Shown piece after piece: positions 14,710 through 22,399 of a stretch of 46,168 nt of DNA. Under the pieces are notes generated by a model that did not search any database, was not told where the DNA came from, and was given only the letters and a program-made list of their open reading frames with translations. This DNA is from Colidextribacter sp. OB.20. Its GTDB lineage: Bacteria > Bacillota > Clostridia > Oscillospirales > Oscillospiraceae. Each line of letters opens with the position of its first letter. Position 1 is the first letter of the stretch. A program made the translations under genes and the position numbers. The DNA is taken from positions 1 through 46,168 of the forward strand of contig NZ_QWKG01000032.1 in NCBI RefSeq assembly GCF_009911595.1, read 5' to 3'.

Positions 14710-16443
14710 TTACTCCAACTCCCGTATCTCCGCCTGAATCAGCGCCCCCGCAGCGACGGCCAACTGGTCCATGGACCGGATGTGGGCCAGGCTCTTTCCG
14801 TAGATGGTCTCCGCCGCCGGGACATTCAGGCTTGGCCCCATGAACACCGCCCCCACCCGGATGCCTTGCTTTCGCAGAGCCCGGACCTCCCGAGCGGCGT
14901 CCTCCACCCCCGGGGCGTCGGCGTAGTCATGGCCAAAGGGGAACTCTCCCCCCGGCGGAATGCGCCGGCTGTCGTTGGGGCTGGCGTCGGTGAGGAGCAG
15001 AAGCAGCCGTTTTTGCTCCGGGGGGACCTCCAGCAGCTCTCCCGCCGCCCGGAGGACCAGGCCATCCCGGTTCCAGCCGGCGGCGAAGTAGCGGAATACC
15101 TGACCGCTGCTGTCCCCGAAGTCCTTGAGCACCCGGAGGACGGTGTACCCCCGCAGGCTGCAAAAGCCGGACACCCGCACGGGTACGCCGCACCGGGCCA
15201 GGCTCTCGGCCAGGATGTACCCCTGGGCGGCGACGGCCTCCTGACAGTGCATCCGGGAGGAGGAGGCGTCCAGCAGCAGGTCCACCGAAAAGCCGGGGCG
15301 GGCGGAGTCCGTCTCCCGGACAAAGACCCGCCGGTCGGACAGCGCCGCCGCCCGCCAGACACGGGGGGTGTTCAACTTTCCGCTCCGGGCGGTCTCCTCC
15401 TCCGCCTGGCTGTGGACCCGGATACAGTTTTGAATCTGCTCCGTCAGCCGCCGGATAGTGTTTTGGTAGAGGGCAGCGTCCGCTGAGAAAACCTCCCGGT
15501 TGTGCTCCTGCTGGAGCCGGGCCTGCTCCGCCAGCCGGCGGGCCTCCCCGCCGGGTGCCTGCTCCGGGGTGGGGACCCCGGCAGTGTACCACAGATGACA
15601 GCCCAAATGGAGGCCGGCGCACAGCTTCTGCTCCGCCGCCGCCAGCTCCCGCTGGGGCAGGAGGGAGGGGCCGAAGCAGCTCTGGATGTACAGCCGGTCA
15701 GAGGAAACGTTCTCCTTCAGCCGGATACTGGCTCGGCGGATGTCCAACTTTGTGCTGTCCCCCTCATCTGACCCCTTTCCGTGTCCGACAGAGGCCACAT
15801 CGGTGTGGACGATCTCTGTGGGCATCAGCCGGGTCATCACCCCGGCCCATTTTCCCGTGAGGTGAAGCCGCAAGGCGGAAGGCGGGCGGCTCCTGCCGTC
15901 AAAGAGGCGAAAGCGGGCAAACAGCTCCAAAATGGCGGGAAAAAGCTCCTGTTCCTCCATTGGCCCCAAGGCCAACGCGGCGGACAGCCGCCTTTCATAG
16001 GGGGTCATCACCGGGGGGCGCTTTCCCAGCACTGCCCTCCACCGGGCGGACTGCATGGTGTAGCTCAGCTGGTTTTTTGCCATCCACTCCTGGCGGGAGA
16101 GGGTGTGCTCCTTATCAAAGAACTCCACCGCCCAGTCCCGGCGCAGGTCGGCCAGAATGGGCCGTTGGGGCAGCTCCAGCTGATAGGCGGCGCTCTCCAG
16201 AGCCAGCCAGGCCAGGTCGTCCAGCAGCGCCTGCCGCCGGTCCCCCGCCCAGGCCTGAAAGAGCCGGGCCGGCCCCTCCTCCCCGTACCACTTGCGGACA
16301 CAGCCCACAATGGTGTTTAAGTACAGGTTCGGGCTCCCGTCGCCGTTCAGAGAGAGGAACAGGGGCTCGAAGCCGTAGACGCCCGCCCCGTTCCAGACCT
16401 GGTTCATCGCCCGGCGCTGTCCGGCGGTATGGTGGGCGCTCAC
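14710..16443 (-). CDS. VWA-domain protein, partner of MoxR-type ATPase (CobT/NorD-like)
   Basis: 577 residues. A C-terminal von Willebrand A domain (~375-575) carries the MIDAS motif DASSS (DLLLDASSSRM) and a later LLTDASPND for the metal-binding Asp. The N-terminal ~370 residues are helical, with a charged linker (~300-350) as in CobT and NorD. The start codon overlaps the stop of the upstream ATPase by four bases (ATGA), so the two are translationally coupled. MoxR ATPase/VWA pairs act as chaperone or metal-insertion machines that activate a client enzyme. The client is not identifiable here; the nearest co-oriented gene is cstA. Confidence 0.85.
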   Translation of the reverse strand: MSAHHTAGQRRAMNQVWNGAGVYGFEPLFLSLNGDGSPNLYLNTIVGCVRKWYGEEGPARLFQAWAGDRRQALLDDLAWLALESAAYQLELPQRPILADLRRDWAVEFFDKEHTLSRQEWMAKNQLSYTMQSARWRAVLGKRPPVMTPYERRLSAALALGPMEEQELFPAILELFARFRLFDGRSRPPSALRLHLTGKWAGVMTRLMPTEIVHTDVASVGHGKGSDEGDSTKLDIRRASIRLKENVSSDRLYIQSCFGPSLLPQRELAAAEQKLCAGLHLGCHLWYTAGVPTPEQAPGGEARRLAEQARLQQEHNREVFSADAALYQNTIRRLTEQIQNCIRVHSQAEEETARSGKLNTPRVWRAAALSDRRVFVRETDSARPGFSVDLLLDASSSRMHCQEAVAAQGYILAESLARCGVPVRVSGFCSLRGYTVLRVLKDFGDSSGQVFRYFAAGWNRDGLVLRAAGELLEVPPEQKRLLLLLTDASPNDSRRIPPGGEFPFGHDYADAPGVEDAAREVRALRKQGIRVGAVFMGPSLNVPAAETIYGKSLAHIRSMDQLAVAAGALIQAEIRELE

Positions 16444-17372
16444 GGGCCGAACAGCTCCCCTCGGGTGAGCTTGGGGGAGACCCGAGCCGCCATCACGTCC
16501 CGAATCAGGCCCTGCTCATAGCCGTCGGCGGTCTTGTTGGTGATCCCCATGTCCAGAGCGGGCCCGGAGGGAACCCCCGCCGCCATCAACTCCAGGGCGT
16601 CCAGCAGCCCCCGCAGGTCCAGGGCCTTGGAGGAAATTTCACCGCCCTCGCACTTCTTTTGAAGGTCAAAGAAGAGCGAGGCAAACTGCTGGCGGTATTT
16701 CTGTTTCAGCTCAGGACAGCGGTGTTTCAGCAGCCGGTCCAGATTTTCCGGGCTGATGGCGGGCATCTGGATGACCACAAACCGGGAGGCCAGGGCCTCG
16801 TTCAGCTCCCGGGTGCCGGCGTAGTCGTAGTTCATGGTGGCGATGAAGCGGGCGGCGGGGGCCATGGGGAGGCGGTCATACCCCGGGATGTCCAGCACCC
16901 GCCGGAAGTCCAGAACGGCGTGGAGGACGGCCAGTGCCTCGTTCTTCGCCATGTTGATCTCGTCCAGAATGCCGAAGCCCCCGTATTGGGCGCACTGGTA
17001 AACCGGCCCAGGCCGGAAACGGACCTGCCCCTCCGTGAAGGTGTCTGTCCCCACCAGACCGGAGGCGTCCAGATTCACATGGAAAGACACGTTCCAGGCG
17101 GGCCGGCCAAAGACTGCGGCCAGGTTTTCCGCCAGCACATTCTTACCGGTGGCCTTATCCCCGGTGAGGAGCAGGTTCTTCCCGCACAGCAGCGCAGCGG
17201 CCGCCTGCTCCCAGACCTCCCGGCCGTAGTAGCGGAACTGAGGGACGGGAATCCGCTCCAACAGCTCTGCGGGATATTCCTTTCGGAACCGCTCCAATTC
17301 CTCCAGCAGTTCGGGGCTGACCCCTTCCTCTTTCAGAAATGAGAGCATGGCCGAAGCACTTCCCTTCCCCAT
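16440..17372 (-). CDS. MoxR-family AAA+ ATPase
   Basis: Walker A is GDKATGKN, Walker B is GFGILDEINMA, sensor 1 is RFIATMNYDYAGT, and an Arg-finger region lies in NEALASRFVV, all typical of the MoxR branch of AAA+ proteins. The ATG at 17372 (MGKGSASAMLSF) has no ribosome-binding site; the internal ATG at 17348 follows GGGAAGGG and may be the real start (302 aa). It forms a coupled pair with the VWA protein. Its leader contains a two-hairpin RNA element (17382-17453) that also precedes purF. Confidence 0.88.
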   Translation of the reverse strand: MGKGSASAMLSFLKEEGVSPELLEELERFRKEYPAELLERIPVPQFRYYGREVWEQAAAALLCGKNLLLTGDKATGKNVLAENLAAVFGRPAWNVSFHVNLDASGLVGTDTFTEGQVRFRPGPVYQCAQYGGFGILDEINMAKNEALAVLHAVLDFRRVLDIPGYDRLPMAPAARFIATMNYDYAGTRELNEALASRFVVIQMPAISPENLDRLLKHRCPELKQKYRQQFASLFFDLQKKCEGGEISSKALDLRGLLDALELMAAGVPSGPALDMGITNKTADGYEQGLIRDVMAARVSPKLTRGELFGP

Positions 17373-17381
17373 AAAAAGTTA

Positions 17382-17453
17382 GGCCTGGACGGTGTTTCCA
17401 CCGCCCAGGCCACAGCTTTGGTGATGGATGGATCACACAAAAACGAGGAGCAT
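17382..17453 (-). ncRNA. Two-hairpin leader RNA with GAAA tetraloop, copy A
   Basis: Read on the minus strand: GCTCCTC, an 8-nt spacer, hairpin 1 (GTGAT-CCATCC-ATCAC, 17436-17421), CAAAGCTGT, then hairpin 2. Hairpin 2 has 13 pairs including one G-U (17411-17399 with 17394-17382), closed by a GAAA tetraloop. The downstream CUUUUUAU makes hairpin 2 look like an intrinsic terminator just before the MoxR-ATPase start. Copy B before purF shares hairpin 1 exactly, while its hairpin 2 has a different stem sequence that still pairs, which supports a selected RNA structure. I do not recognise a named riboswitch class. Confidence 0.55.
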
Positions 17454-17568
17454 TCCTTTGAGCGTTCCCATCATAGCACCAAAATTTTGAAAATTAAAAT
17501 ACTTTTTCCCTTGTAACTACTATATCTTTTCGATATGATAATAAGCCCCAAAAAGGCTCCGAGATCAT

Positions 17569-18021
17569 TTGACCCTGGAATCTATCCATCCACCTGAAAG
17601 AAATTCCCTAAGAAAAAATAATTATTTCATAAAGGAAATTCAGTTCTCAGAAGGGATCAATTTGACAACAGTAGTACTCTCAGCGGAGATTATCCGGGAA
17701 CTGGCGAAAGCGGAATCCTGCATCATCCTGGGCCGGTGCGCCAATTACCTTCTGGCCGGCCACCCTAATGTGCTCCGGCTGTTCATCCACGCCCCGCTGG
17801 AGGCCCGCCTCGCCCGAGTGGCGTCTTACTCCCTGGCCTGGAGTCAGCGGGAAGTGGCCAGGCACATCCGGGTGGAGGACAAGCGCCGCGCCGCCTACTA
17901 CCATTACTATACCGGTGAGGAGTGGCGGGACACTGCGGGCTATGACCTCTCCCTGGACTCTGAGGCCCTGGGGGAGGACGGCTGTGTGGAGCTGGTGCGG
18001 AGATTTCTGCCCCTTTTTTAG
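17569..18021 (+). pseudogene. Cytidylate-kinase-like protein, N-terminally truncated
   Basis: The C-terminal part matches the cytidylate-kinase-2 family: AEIIRELAKAESCIILGRCA, then LRLFIHAPLEARLARV, a REVARHIRVEDKRRAAYY LID-like stretch, and the conserved YHYYTGEEWRD and YDLSLDSEALG. The N-terminal P-loop (GSGGxxxGxxLA) and the first ~70 residues are missing. They are replaced by an unrelated-looking MTLESIHPPERNSLRKNNYF. Without the nucleotide-binding loop the product cannot be an active kinase. An internal deletion near codon 30 is the simplest explanation. Confidence 0.65.
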
Positions 18022-18280
18022 AGGAGCTATAATGGAGCAGTGCCGTTTATACTAATTATACTAAAGGAAAGACTGCTCAAATTGTTTTCTGCCGCATATA
18101 CCCCGCTATTTATCTGTGTTTCCCCAGCCGGAGACGAGGAAAATATGCGGAATTTTCAACGATAATTCTTAATATCCCAATTCGACCTCGTGTTGCCGGG
18201 AAAACAAGTCGAATAAATATGTTTTTCAATCTTTTTTATTCCGCCATTTGGCAAAGTCCAATCTCCCTAACCAATTTCTC

Positions 18281-18309
18281 TTTACAGCTGAGGCCACAGG
18301 GCCTATAAT
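18281..18309 (+). promoter_or_regulatory. Promoter of the LysR gene at 18346
   Basis: TTTACA (18281-18286) and a perfect TATAAT (18304-18309) are separated by exactly 17 bp, 37 bp upstream of the regulator start. Confidence 0.7.
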
Positions 18310-18345
18310 GAACAGACGTAGTAGAATGATATGGGGGGCCTCATC

Positions 18346-19242
18346 ATGGAGCTGCGCACCTTGCACTATTTTACCGTTGTAGCCCAGGAGCTGAACATCA
18401 CCCGGGCAGCGGAAAAGCTGAATATGAGTCAGCCGCCCCTCAGCAACCAGATCAAGGCCCTGGAGGAGGAACTGGGGGTCCAGCTCTTTCTCCGGGGGAA
18501 GCGGCGTCTGGAGCTGACCGAGGAGGGATCTCTCCTGCTGCGCCGGGCGATTCAGATCCAGGAGCTGACGGACAAAACCCGGCAGGAGATTTTCAGCCTG
18601 CGGGAGGGGATGACCGGCACCATCTATCTGAGCATAGTGGAGGGCCGCGCCCCCTTTCTGGCCGCCCGGTGGATCGCCGGCTTCCGGGAGGAGTTCCCCC
18701 TGGTGCGCTACAACCTGTGGAACGGCAGCAGCGACGATGCACTGGACCGGTTGCGCAAGGGGCTGGCCGACCTGTCCGTCATCGCCGCGCCCTACGACAC
18801 CGAGCACCTGGAGGGCTTTCCCGTGGGCCGGGAGCCCTGGGCCGCCATGCTCCATCCGGACCATCCCCTGGCCAGAGCGGAGGGGGACTCCATCCCCCTG
18901 TCCAGCCTGGTGGGGGAGCCGCTCATCGTCCCCAGCCGGAAGTCCCGGATCGAAGCGATCCGCCGCTGGTTCGGAGAGATCGGCGCGGAGCCCCGGATTC
19001 TCTGCGAGATGTCCAACTACATGGACGCGGCGGCCCTGACCAGCCTGGGGGTGGGGATCAGCATCTTCCCCCAGACTATTGGGGTGTCCAACGGTCTGGT
19101 GGTGTCCAAGGTGGTGACCCGGCCCTCACGTCAGGTGGAGTATATCCTGGTCTGGAACAAGGGACATGCCCCCTCCGGGCTGACCCGGGAGTTTATCCGC
19201 TATGTCCGGGACTACCTGGAGGAAAATCAGGCGGAATCATAG
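18346..19242 (+). CDS. LysR-family transcriptional regulator
   Basis: 298 residues; I choose the ATG at 18346 (MELRTLHYFTVVAQELNITR) because LysR proteins start with this helix and a run of six Gs lies nine bases upstream. Residues 1-60 are the winged HTH (AAEKLNMSQPPLSNQIKALE). The remainder is a two-lobed effector-binding domain of the PBP2 type (GTIYLSIVEGRAPF, PLSSLVGEPLIVPSR, LTSLGVGISIFPQ). It lies between the outward-facing leaders of the ATPase/VWA/CstA genes and purF, either of which it could control. The effector is unknown. Confidence 0.9.
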   Translation: MELRTLHYFTVVAQELNITRAAEKLNMSQPPLSNQIKALEEELGVQLFLRGKRRLELTEEGSLLLRRAIQIQELTDKTRQEIFSLREGMTGTIYLSIVEGRAPFLAARWIAGFREEFPLVRYNLWNGSSDDALDRLRKGLADLSVIAAPYDTEHLEGFPVGREPWAAMLHPDHPLARAEGDSIPLSSLVGEPLIVPSRKSRIEAIRRWFGEIGAEPRILCEMSNYMDAAALTSLGVGISIFPQTIGVSNGLVVSKVVTRPSRQVEYILVWNKGHAPSGLTREFIRYVRDYLEENQAES

Positions 19243-19252
19243 CAGGAGACAG

Positions 19253-19303
19253 CCCCCGCGCCCAACGGGCGCGGGGGCCTATCATATCAAAAAGATATGA
19301 TAG
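19253..19303 (+). terminator. Double hairpin after the LysR gene
   Basis: An 11-bp GC stem (CCCCCGCGCCC / GGGCGCGGGGG, 19253-19277) is followed immediately by a perfect 10-bp AT-rich stem (CTATCATATC / GATATGATAG, 19279-19303, loop AAAAA). The first would terminate the LysR transcript. The second could be a terminator for the opposite direction, or a regulator-binding palindrome in the purF promoter region. Confidence 0.6.
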
Positions 19304-19409
19304 CTGCAATGATATATGTATTTCCTTTTCTTCGGTTTCTGTGTTAGCATAAGAACATCCAAAGGGAAGCAATAAACCTTACGAGTTTAAAAGGAAAGAA
19401 GGATTTACT

Positions 19410-19463
19410 ATGAAGAAGCTGTGGAAGATGCTGGACGAATACTATCGCACCTTTGCCAGATAA
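19410..19463 (+). CDS. 17-residue leader peptide upstream of purF
   Basis: The peptide MKKLWKMLDEYYRTFAR is preceded by AGGAAAGAAGG at good spacing and ends in TAA. It lies 8 bp before the two-hairpin RNA element and 111 bp before purF. This is the layout of a translated leader, in which ribosome position controls folding of the downstream hairpins. No amino-acid run points to a specific tRNA signal; Tyr-Tyr and Arg are the only hints. It could also be a chance frame. Confidence 0.45.
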   Translation: MKKLWKMLDEYYRTFAR

Positions 19464-19470
19464 ACCAATC

Positions 19471-19541
19471 GAAGCTCCTCTCTTCGCGTGATCCATCCAT
19501 CACCGAAGCCATCGCCCGGACAGTGGAAACGCTGGCCGGGC
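19471..19541 (+). ncRNA. Two-hairpin leader RNA with GAAA tetraloop, copy B
   Basis: Same order as copy A: GCTCCTC (19474-19480), hairpin 1 GTGAT-CCATCC-ATCAC (19488-19503), CGAAGCCATC, then hairpin 2. Hairpin 2 is GCCCGGACAGTG (19514-19525), GAAA loop (19526-19529), CGCTGGCCGGGC (19530-19541), with one A-G mismatch. The CCTC in the first block could pair with GAGG of the purF ribosome-binding site (GGAGG, 19563-19567), suggesting translational control. The stem sequence differs from copy A but the pairing is kept. Confidence 0.55.
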
Positions 19542-19574
19542 ATACTTATTCCGTTGTGATTTGGAGGTATTATC

Positions 19575-21005
19575 ATGAGTATCCATGAGGAATGCGGCGT
19601 TTTTGGCGTGATTTCACCCCGTCCTGCGGACGTGGGCCGGCTGGCCTATTACGGCCTGTATGCTCTCCAGCACCGGGGACAGGAGAGCTGCGGCATCGTG
19701 GTCAACGACGACGGGGTGTTCGCCTCCCACAAGGACCTGGGGCTGGTGGGGGAGGTCTTCTCCGAAGAGATTTTGGACCGATTCCCCCGGGGAACTATGG
19801 CGGTGGGCCACACCCGCTACGGCACCACCGGGGCCTCCAACCGGAGCAACTGCCAGCCCATTGAGGTCAACCACCAGAAGGGCCGCATGGCCCTGGCCCA
19901 CAACGGAAATCTCAGCAACGCCGCCCCCCTCCGGGACGAGCTGGAGCTGTCCGGGGCCATCTTCCACTCCACCAGCGACACCGAGATCATCGCCTACATC
20001 GTCACCAAAGAGCGGCTGTCCGCCCCCTCCATCGAGGATGCCCTCAGCGCCGCCATGGACAGGCTGGAGGGGGCCTGCTCCCTGGTGCTCATGTCCCCCC
20101 AGAAGCTGATCTGCGCCCGGGACCCCCACGGCTTCCGTCCCCTGTGCTACGGCAAAATGGAGGACGGGACTTACGTGGCCGCCTCGGAGAGCTGCGCGCT
20201 GACGGCGGTGGGGGCGGAGTTCGTCCGGGACCTGGAGCCGGGAGAGATTCTGGTGTTCTCCAAAGATGGTATTGTCTCCCGCCGGGAACACTGCGGCAAG
20301 GCGGAACCTGCCCCCTGCATCTTTGAGTACATCTACTTCGCCCGCCCGGATTCGGTGATCGACGGGGTGTCCGTCCACGCCGCCCGGCTGCGGGCGGGAG
20401 AAATCCTGGCCCATACCCACCCGGTCCATGCGGACGTGGTGGTGGGGGTGCCCGACTCCGGCCTGGATGCCGCCCTGGGCTACAGCCGGGCCTCCGGTAT
20501 CCTCTACGGCATCGGCCTCATCAAAAACAAGTACATCGGCCGCACCTTCATCGCCCCCGGCCAGGACCACCGGCTGGATCAGGTGAAAATCAAGCTCAGC
20601 GCCGTCCGGGACAGCGTAGCGGGAAAACGGGTGGTGCTGGTGGACGACTCCATCGTCCGGGGGACCACCAGCGGCCGGATTGTCAGCCTGCTCCGGGAGG
20701 CGGGGGCTAAGGAGATTCACCTGCGCATCTCCGCGCCCCCCTTCCTCAACCCCTGCTACTATGGCACCGACATAGACTCCCGGGAAAACCTCATCGCCTG
20801 CCACCACACCGTGGAGGAGATCGCCCAAATCGTCGGGGCGGACTCCCTGGGCTACCTGCCAGCGGAACGGCTGGGGGCACTCATCGGACAGGGCCGCTGC
20901 TGTGACGCCTGCTTTACCGGGCGGTATCCCACTCCGGTCCCCACAGATACCCGAAAGGACCGCTTTGAGCGGAAGCTGTCGGAGAAAAGCCCTTACCCAC
21001 GCTAA
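19575..21005 (+). CDS. purF: Amidophosphoribosyltransferase
   Basis: 476 residues; catalyses the first committed step of purine synthesis (PRPP + glutamine to phosphoribosylamine). Cys7 (MSIHEECGVFGV) would become the N-terminal nucleophile after propeptide removal, as in the Bacillus-type enzyme. The glutaminase domain shows YGLYALQHRGQES, HTRYGTTG and HNGNLSNA. The phosphoribosyltransferase domain has the PRPP loop VVLVDDSIVRGTT near residue 353. Four Cys at Fe-S ligand positions are present (EPAPCIFEY, LNPCYYG, CCDACFTG), so this is the [4Fe-4S] form, consistent with a strict anaerobe. Other pur genes are not adjacent. It stands alone behind a leader peptide and structured RNA, and ends at a bidirectional terminator. 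Confidence 0.97.
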   Translation: MSIHEECGVFGVISPRPADVGRLAYYGLYALQHRGQESCGIVVNDDGVFASHKDLGLVGEVFSEEILDRFPRGTMAVGHTRYGTTGASNRSNCQPIEVNHQKGRMALAHNGNLSNAAPLRDELELSGAIFHSTSDTEIIAYIVTKERLSAPSIEDALSAAMDRLEGACSLVLMSPQKLICARDPHGFRPLCYGKMEDGTYVAASESCALTAVGAEFVRDLEPGEILVFSKDGIVSRREHCGKAEPAPCIFEYIYFARPDSVIDGVSVHAARLRAGEILAHTHPVHADVVVGVPDSGLDAALGYSRASGILYGIGLIKNKYIGRTFIAPGQDHRLDQVKIKLSAVRDSVAGKRVVLVDDSIVRGTTSGRIVSLLREAGAKEIHLRISAPPFLNPCYYGTDIDSRENLIACHHTVEEIAQIVGADSLGYLPAERLGALIGQGRCCDACFTGRYPTPVPTDTRKDRFERKLSEKSPYPR

Positions 21006-21030
21006 AAAATGCCTCACTGAGGCTTTTTTC
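21006..21030. terminator. Bidirectional terminator between purF and antiporter
   Basis: AAAAAA, then GCCTC-ACT-GAGGC (21011-21023), then TTTTTT. It serves convergent purF (+) and the antiporter gene (-), whose stop codon lies inside the hairpin. Confidence 0.8.
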
Positions 21031-22282
21031 TCAGCATCTCATCGGACATAAGTTCCAGCTGCTCCGCCTTATGGTAGTGGTCAGCCAGTGCATTGCCCGC
21101 CGCTGTACTCTTGGGCTGTCCGCTGAAGCACAGCTTTAGTAAAACCGGCGTCAGCACTGCGCAGCCCACCACAGTGATTACGATAGGCGTCATCATAGCC
21201 TGGCTGAGCACCCCCATAGACAACCCCCGGTTGGCCACGATCAGAGCTACCTCACCCCGGCAGGCCATGCCGGTTCCCACCTGGAGGCACTCCGCTCCGT
21301 CAAAGCCGCACAGCTTAGCTCCCAGGCCGCAGCCAATGATCTTGGACAAAACTGCCACCGCCAGAAGAAGCAGGGAAAAGACCGCCAGCGTCCCGTTCAG
21401 CTGGGGCAGCTCCACCTTGATGCCGATTCCCGCGAAGAACACCGGGGTCAGCAGCAGGTAGCTCAGGGGCTCAAACTTTGAGCGGATGTAACCGTCCTTG
21501 GGGGTGCAGGCCACCACCAGCCCCGCGACAAAGGCCCCGATAATGTCGGCCACACCGAAAAATTCCTCCGCGCAGTAGGCCAGCAGCAGGCAGAGCACAA
21601 AAGCAAAAACCGGATAGCGCCGGAGGTTTTTCTGGTGGGCGCTTGCAATGATCCGGCGAAACAGCCGGATGCTTCCATGCGCGGCGGCGACGGCAAAGAC
21701 AAAAAACAACACAATCTTCAGCAGCACCAGCAGCAGGCTGCCTCCGCCGCCCGCCATGCTGGACACCACGGTCAGCGCCACCAGACCCAGCACATCGTCG
21801 ATCAGGGCGGCGGCCAGGATCGTACTGCCCACCCGGGTGTCCAGGTGCCCCAGCTCCTTGAGCGTCTCTACTGTGATGCTCACAGAGGTCGCGGTAAGTA
21901 CCGTGCCTAAAAAGATGTTTTCCAGGAAGGTATTTCCCGGCAGCCAGCCTGCCTGTCCCGCCAGCCAGCCAAAGCCTGTGCCCATCAGCATGGGTACCAG
22001 CACGCCGCACAGCGCCACCAAAAAGCCCGCCTTTCCGGCGCCGCGCAGTTCACGCAGGTCGGTGCCCATTCCGGCGGTGAACAAAATCACGATGACGCCC
22101 AGTTCGCTCAGCTGGGAAAGGAACGCAGTCTCTGACAGAATATTCAGCGCCGCAGGACCCAGGATCAGCCCGGCCAGCAGCGCGCCCACCACCCGCGGCA
22201 TTTGGAATTTTCCTGTTGCGATCCCCAACAGCTTGGTACTCAATAAAATCAAAGCCAGATCCAATAGATAGTGATAGGACAT
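21014..22282 (-). CDS. Cation:proton antiporter (CPA2/Kef-NapA type)
   Basis: 422 residues with about 12 hydrophobic segments. The pattern of the monovalent cation/proton antiporter-2 family is visible: LLGIATGKFQMPRVVGALLA, LSELGVIVILFTAGM, TATSVSITVETLKELG, and the core ALIDDVLGLVAL with the acidic pair (IDD) expected for ion binding. No C-terminal TrkA-N/RCK domain is present, only a ~30-residue charged tail. It would exchange Na+ or K+ for H+. It is monocistronic, with its own promoter (22324-22351) and convergent with purF. Confidence 0.9.
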   Translation of the reverse strand: MSYHYLLDLALILLSTKLLGIATGKFQMPRVVGALLAGLILGPAALNILSETAFLSQLSELGVIVILFTAGMGTDLRELRGAGKAGFLVALCGVLVPMLMGTGFGWLAGQAGWLPGNTFLENIFLGTVLTATSVSITVETLKELGHLDTRVGSTILAAALIDDVLGLVALTVVSSMAGGGGSLLLVLLKIVLFFVFAVAAAHGSIRLFRRIIASAHQKNLRRYPVFAFVLCLLLAYCAEEFFGVADIIGAFVAGLVVACTPKDGYIRSKFEPLSYLLLTPVFFAGIGIKVELPQLNGTLAVFSLLLLAVAVLSKIIGCGLGAKLCGFDGAECLQVGTGMACRGEVALIVANRGLSMGVLSQAMMTPIVITVVGCAVLTPVLLKLCFSGQPKSTAAGNALADHYHKAEQLELMSDEMLRKKPQ

Positions 22283-22323
22283 CGCCGATTCCCCCTTGCA
22301 GAATATGGAATAAATGCAAAGCT

Positions 22324-22351
22324 ATCATAGCGCCTTTCCTTGAATTTACAA
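22324..22351 (-). promoter_or_regulatory. Promoter of the antiporter gene
   Basis: On the minus strand TTGTAA (22351-22346) and TATGAT (22329-22324) are 16 bp apart, about 42 bp upstream of the start at 22282. Confidence 0.55.
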
Positions 22352-22399
22352 GAGGATTTTTATATGAAAACAGAGGCGGCAGACTGCAAAATTTTTGTA

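Noticed and set aside
12961-15486. An 841-codon plus-strand open frame
   Set aside because: It is antisense to the DUF3795, cstA and VWA genes, is full of Gly/Gln/Asp/Val repeats typical of GC-rich shadow frames, and has no ribosome-binding site.
19614-21017. A 467-codon minus-strand open frame over purF
   Set aside because: Complete antisense shadow of a certain gene.
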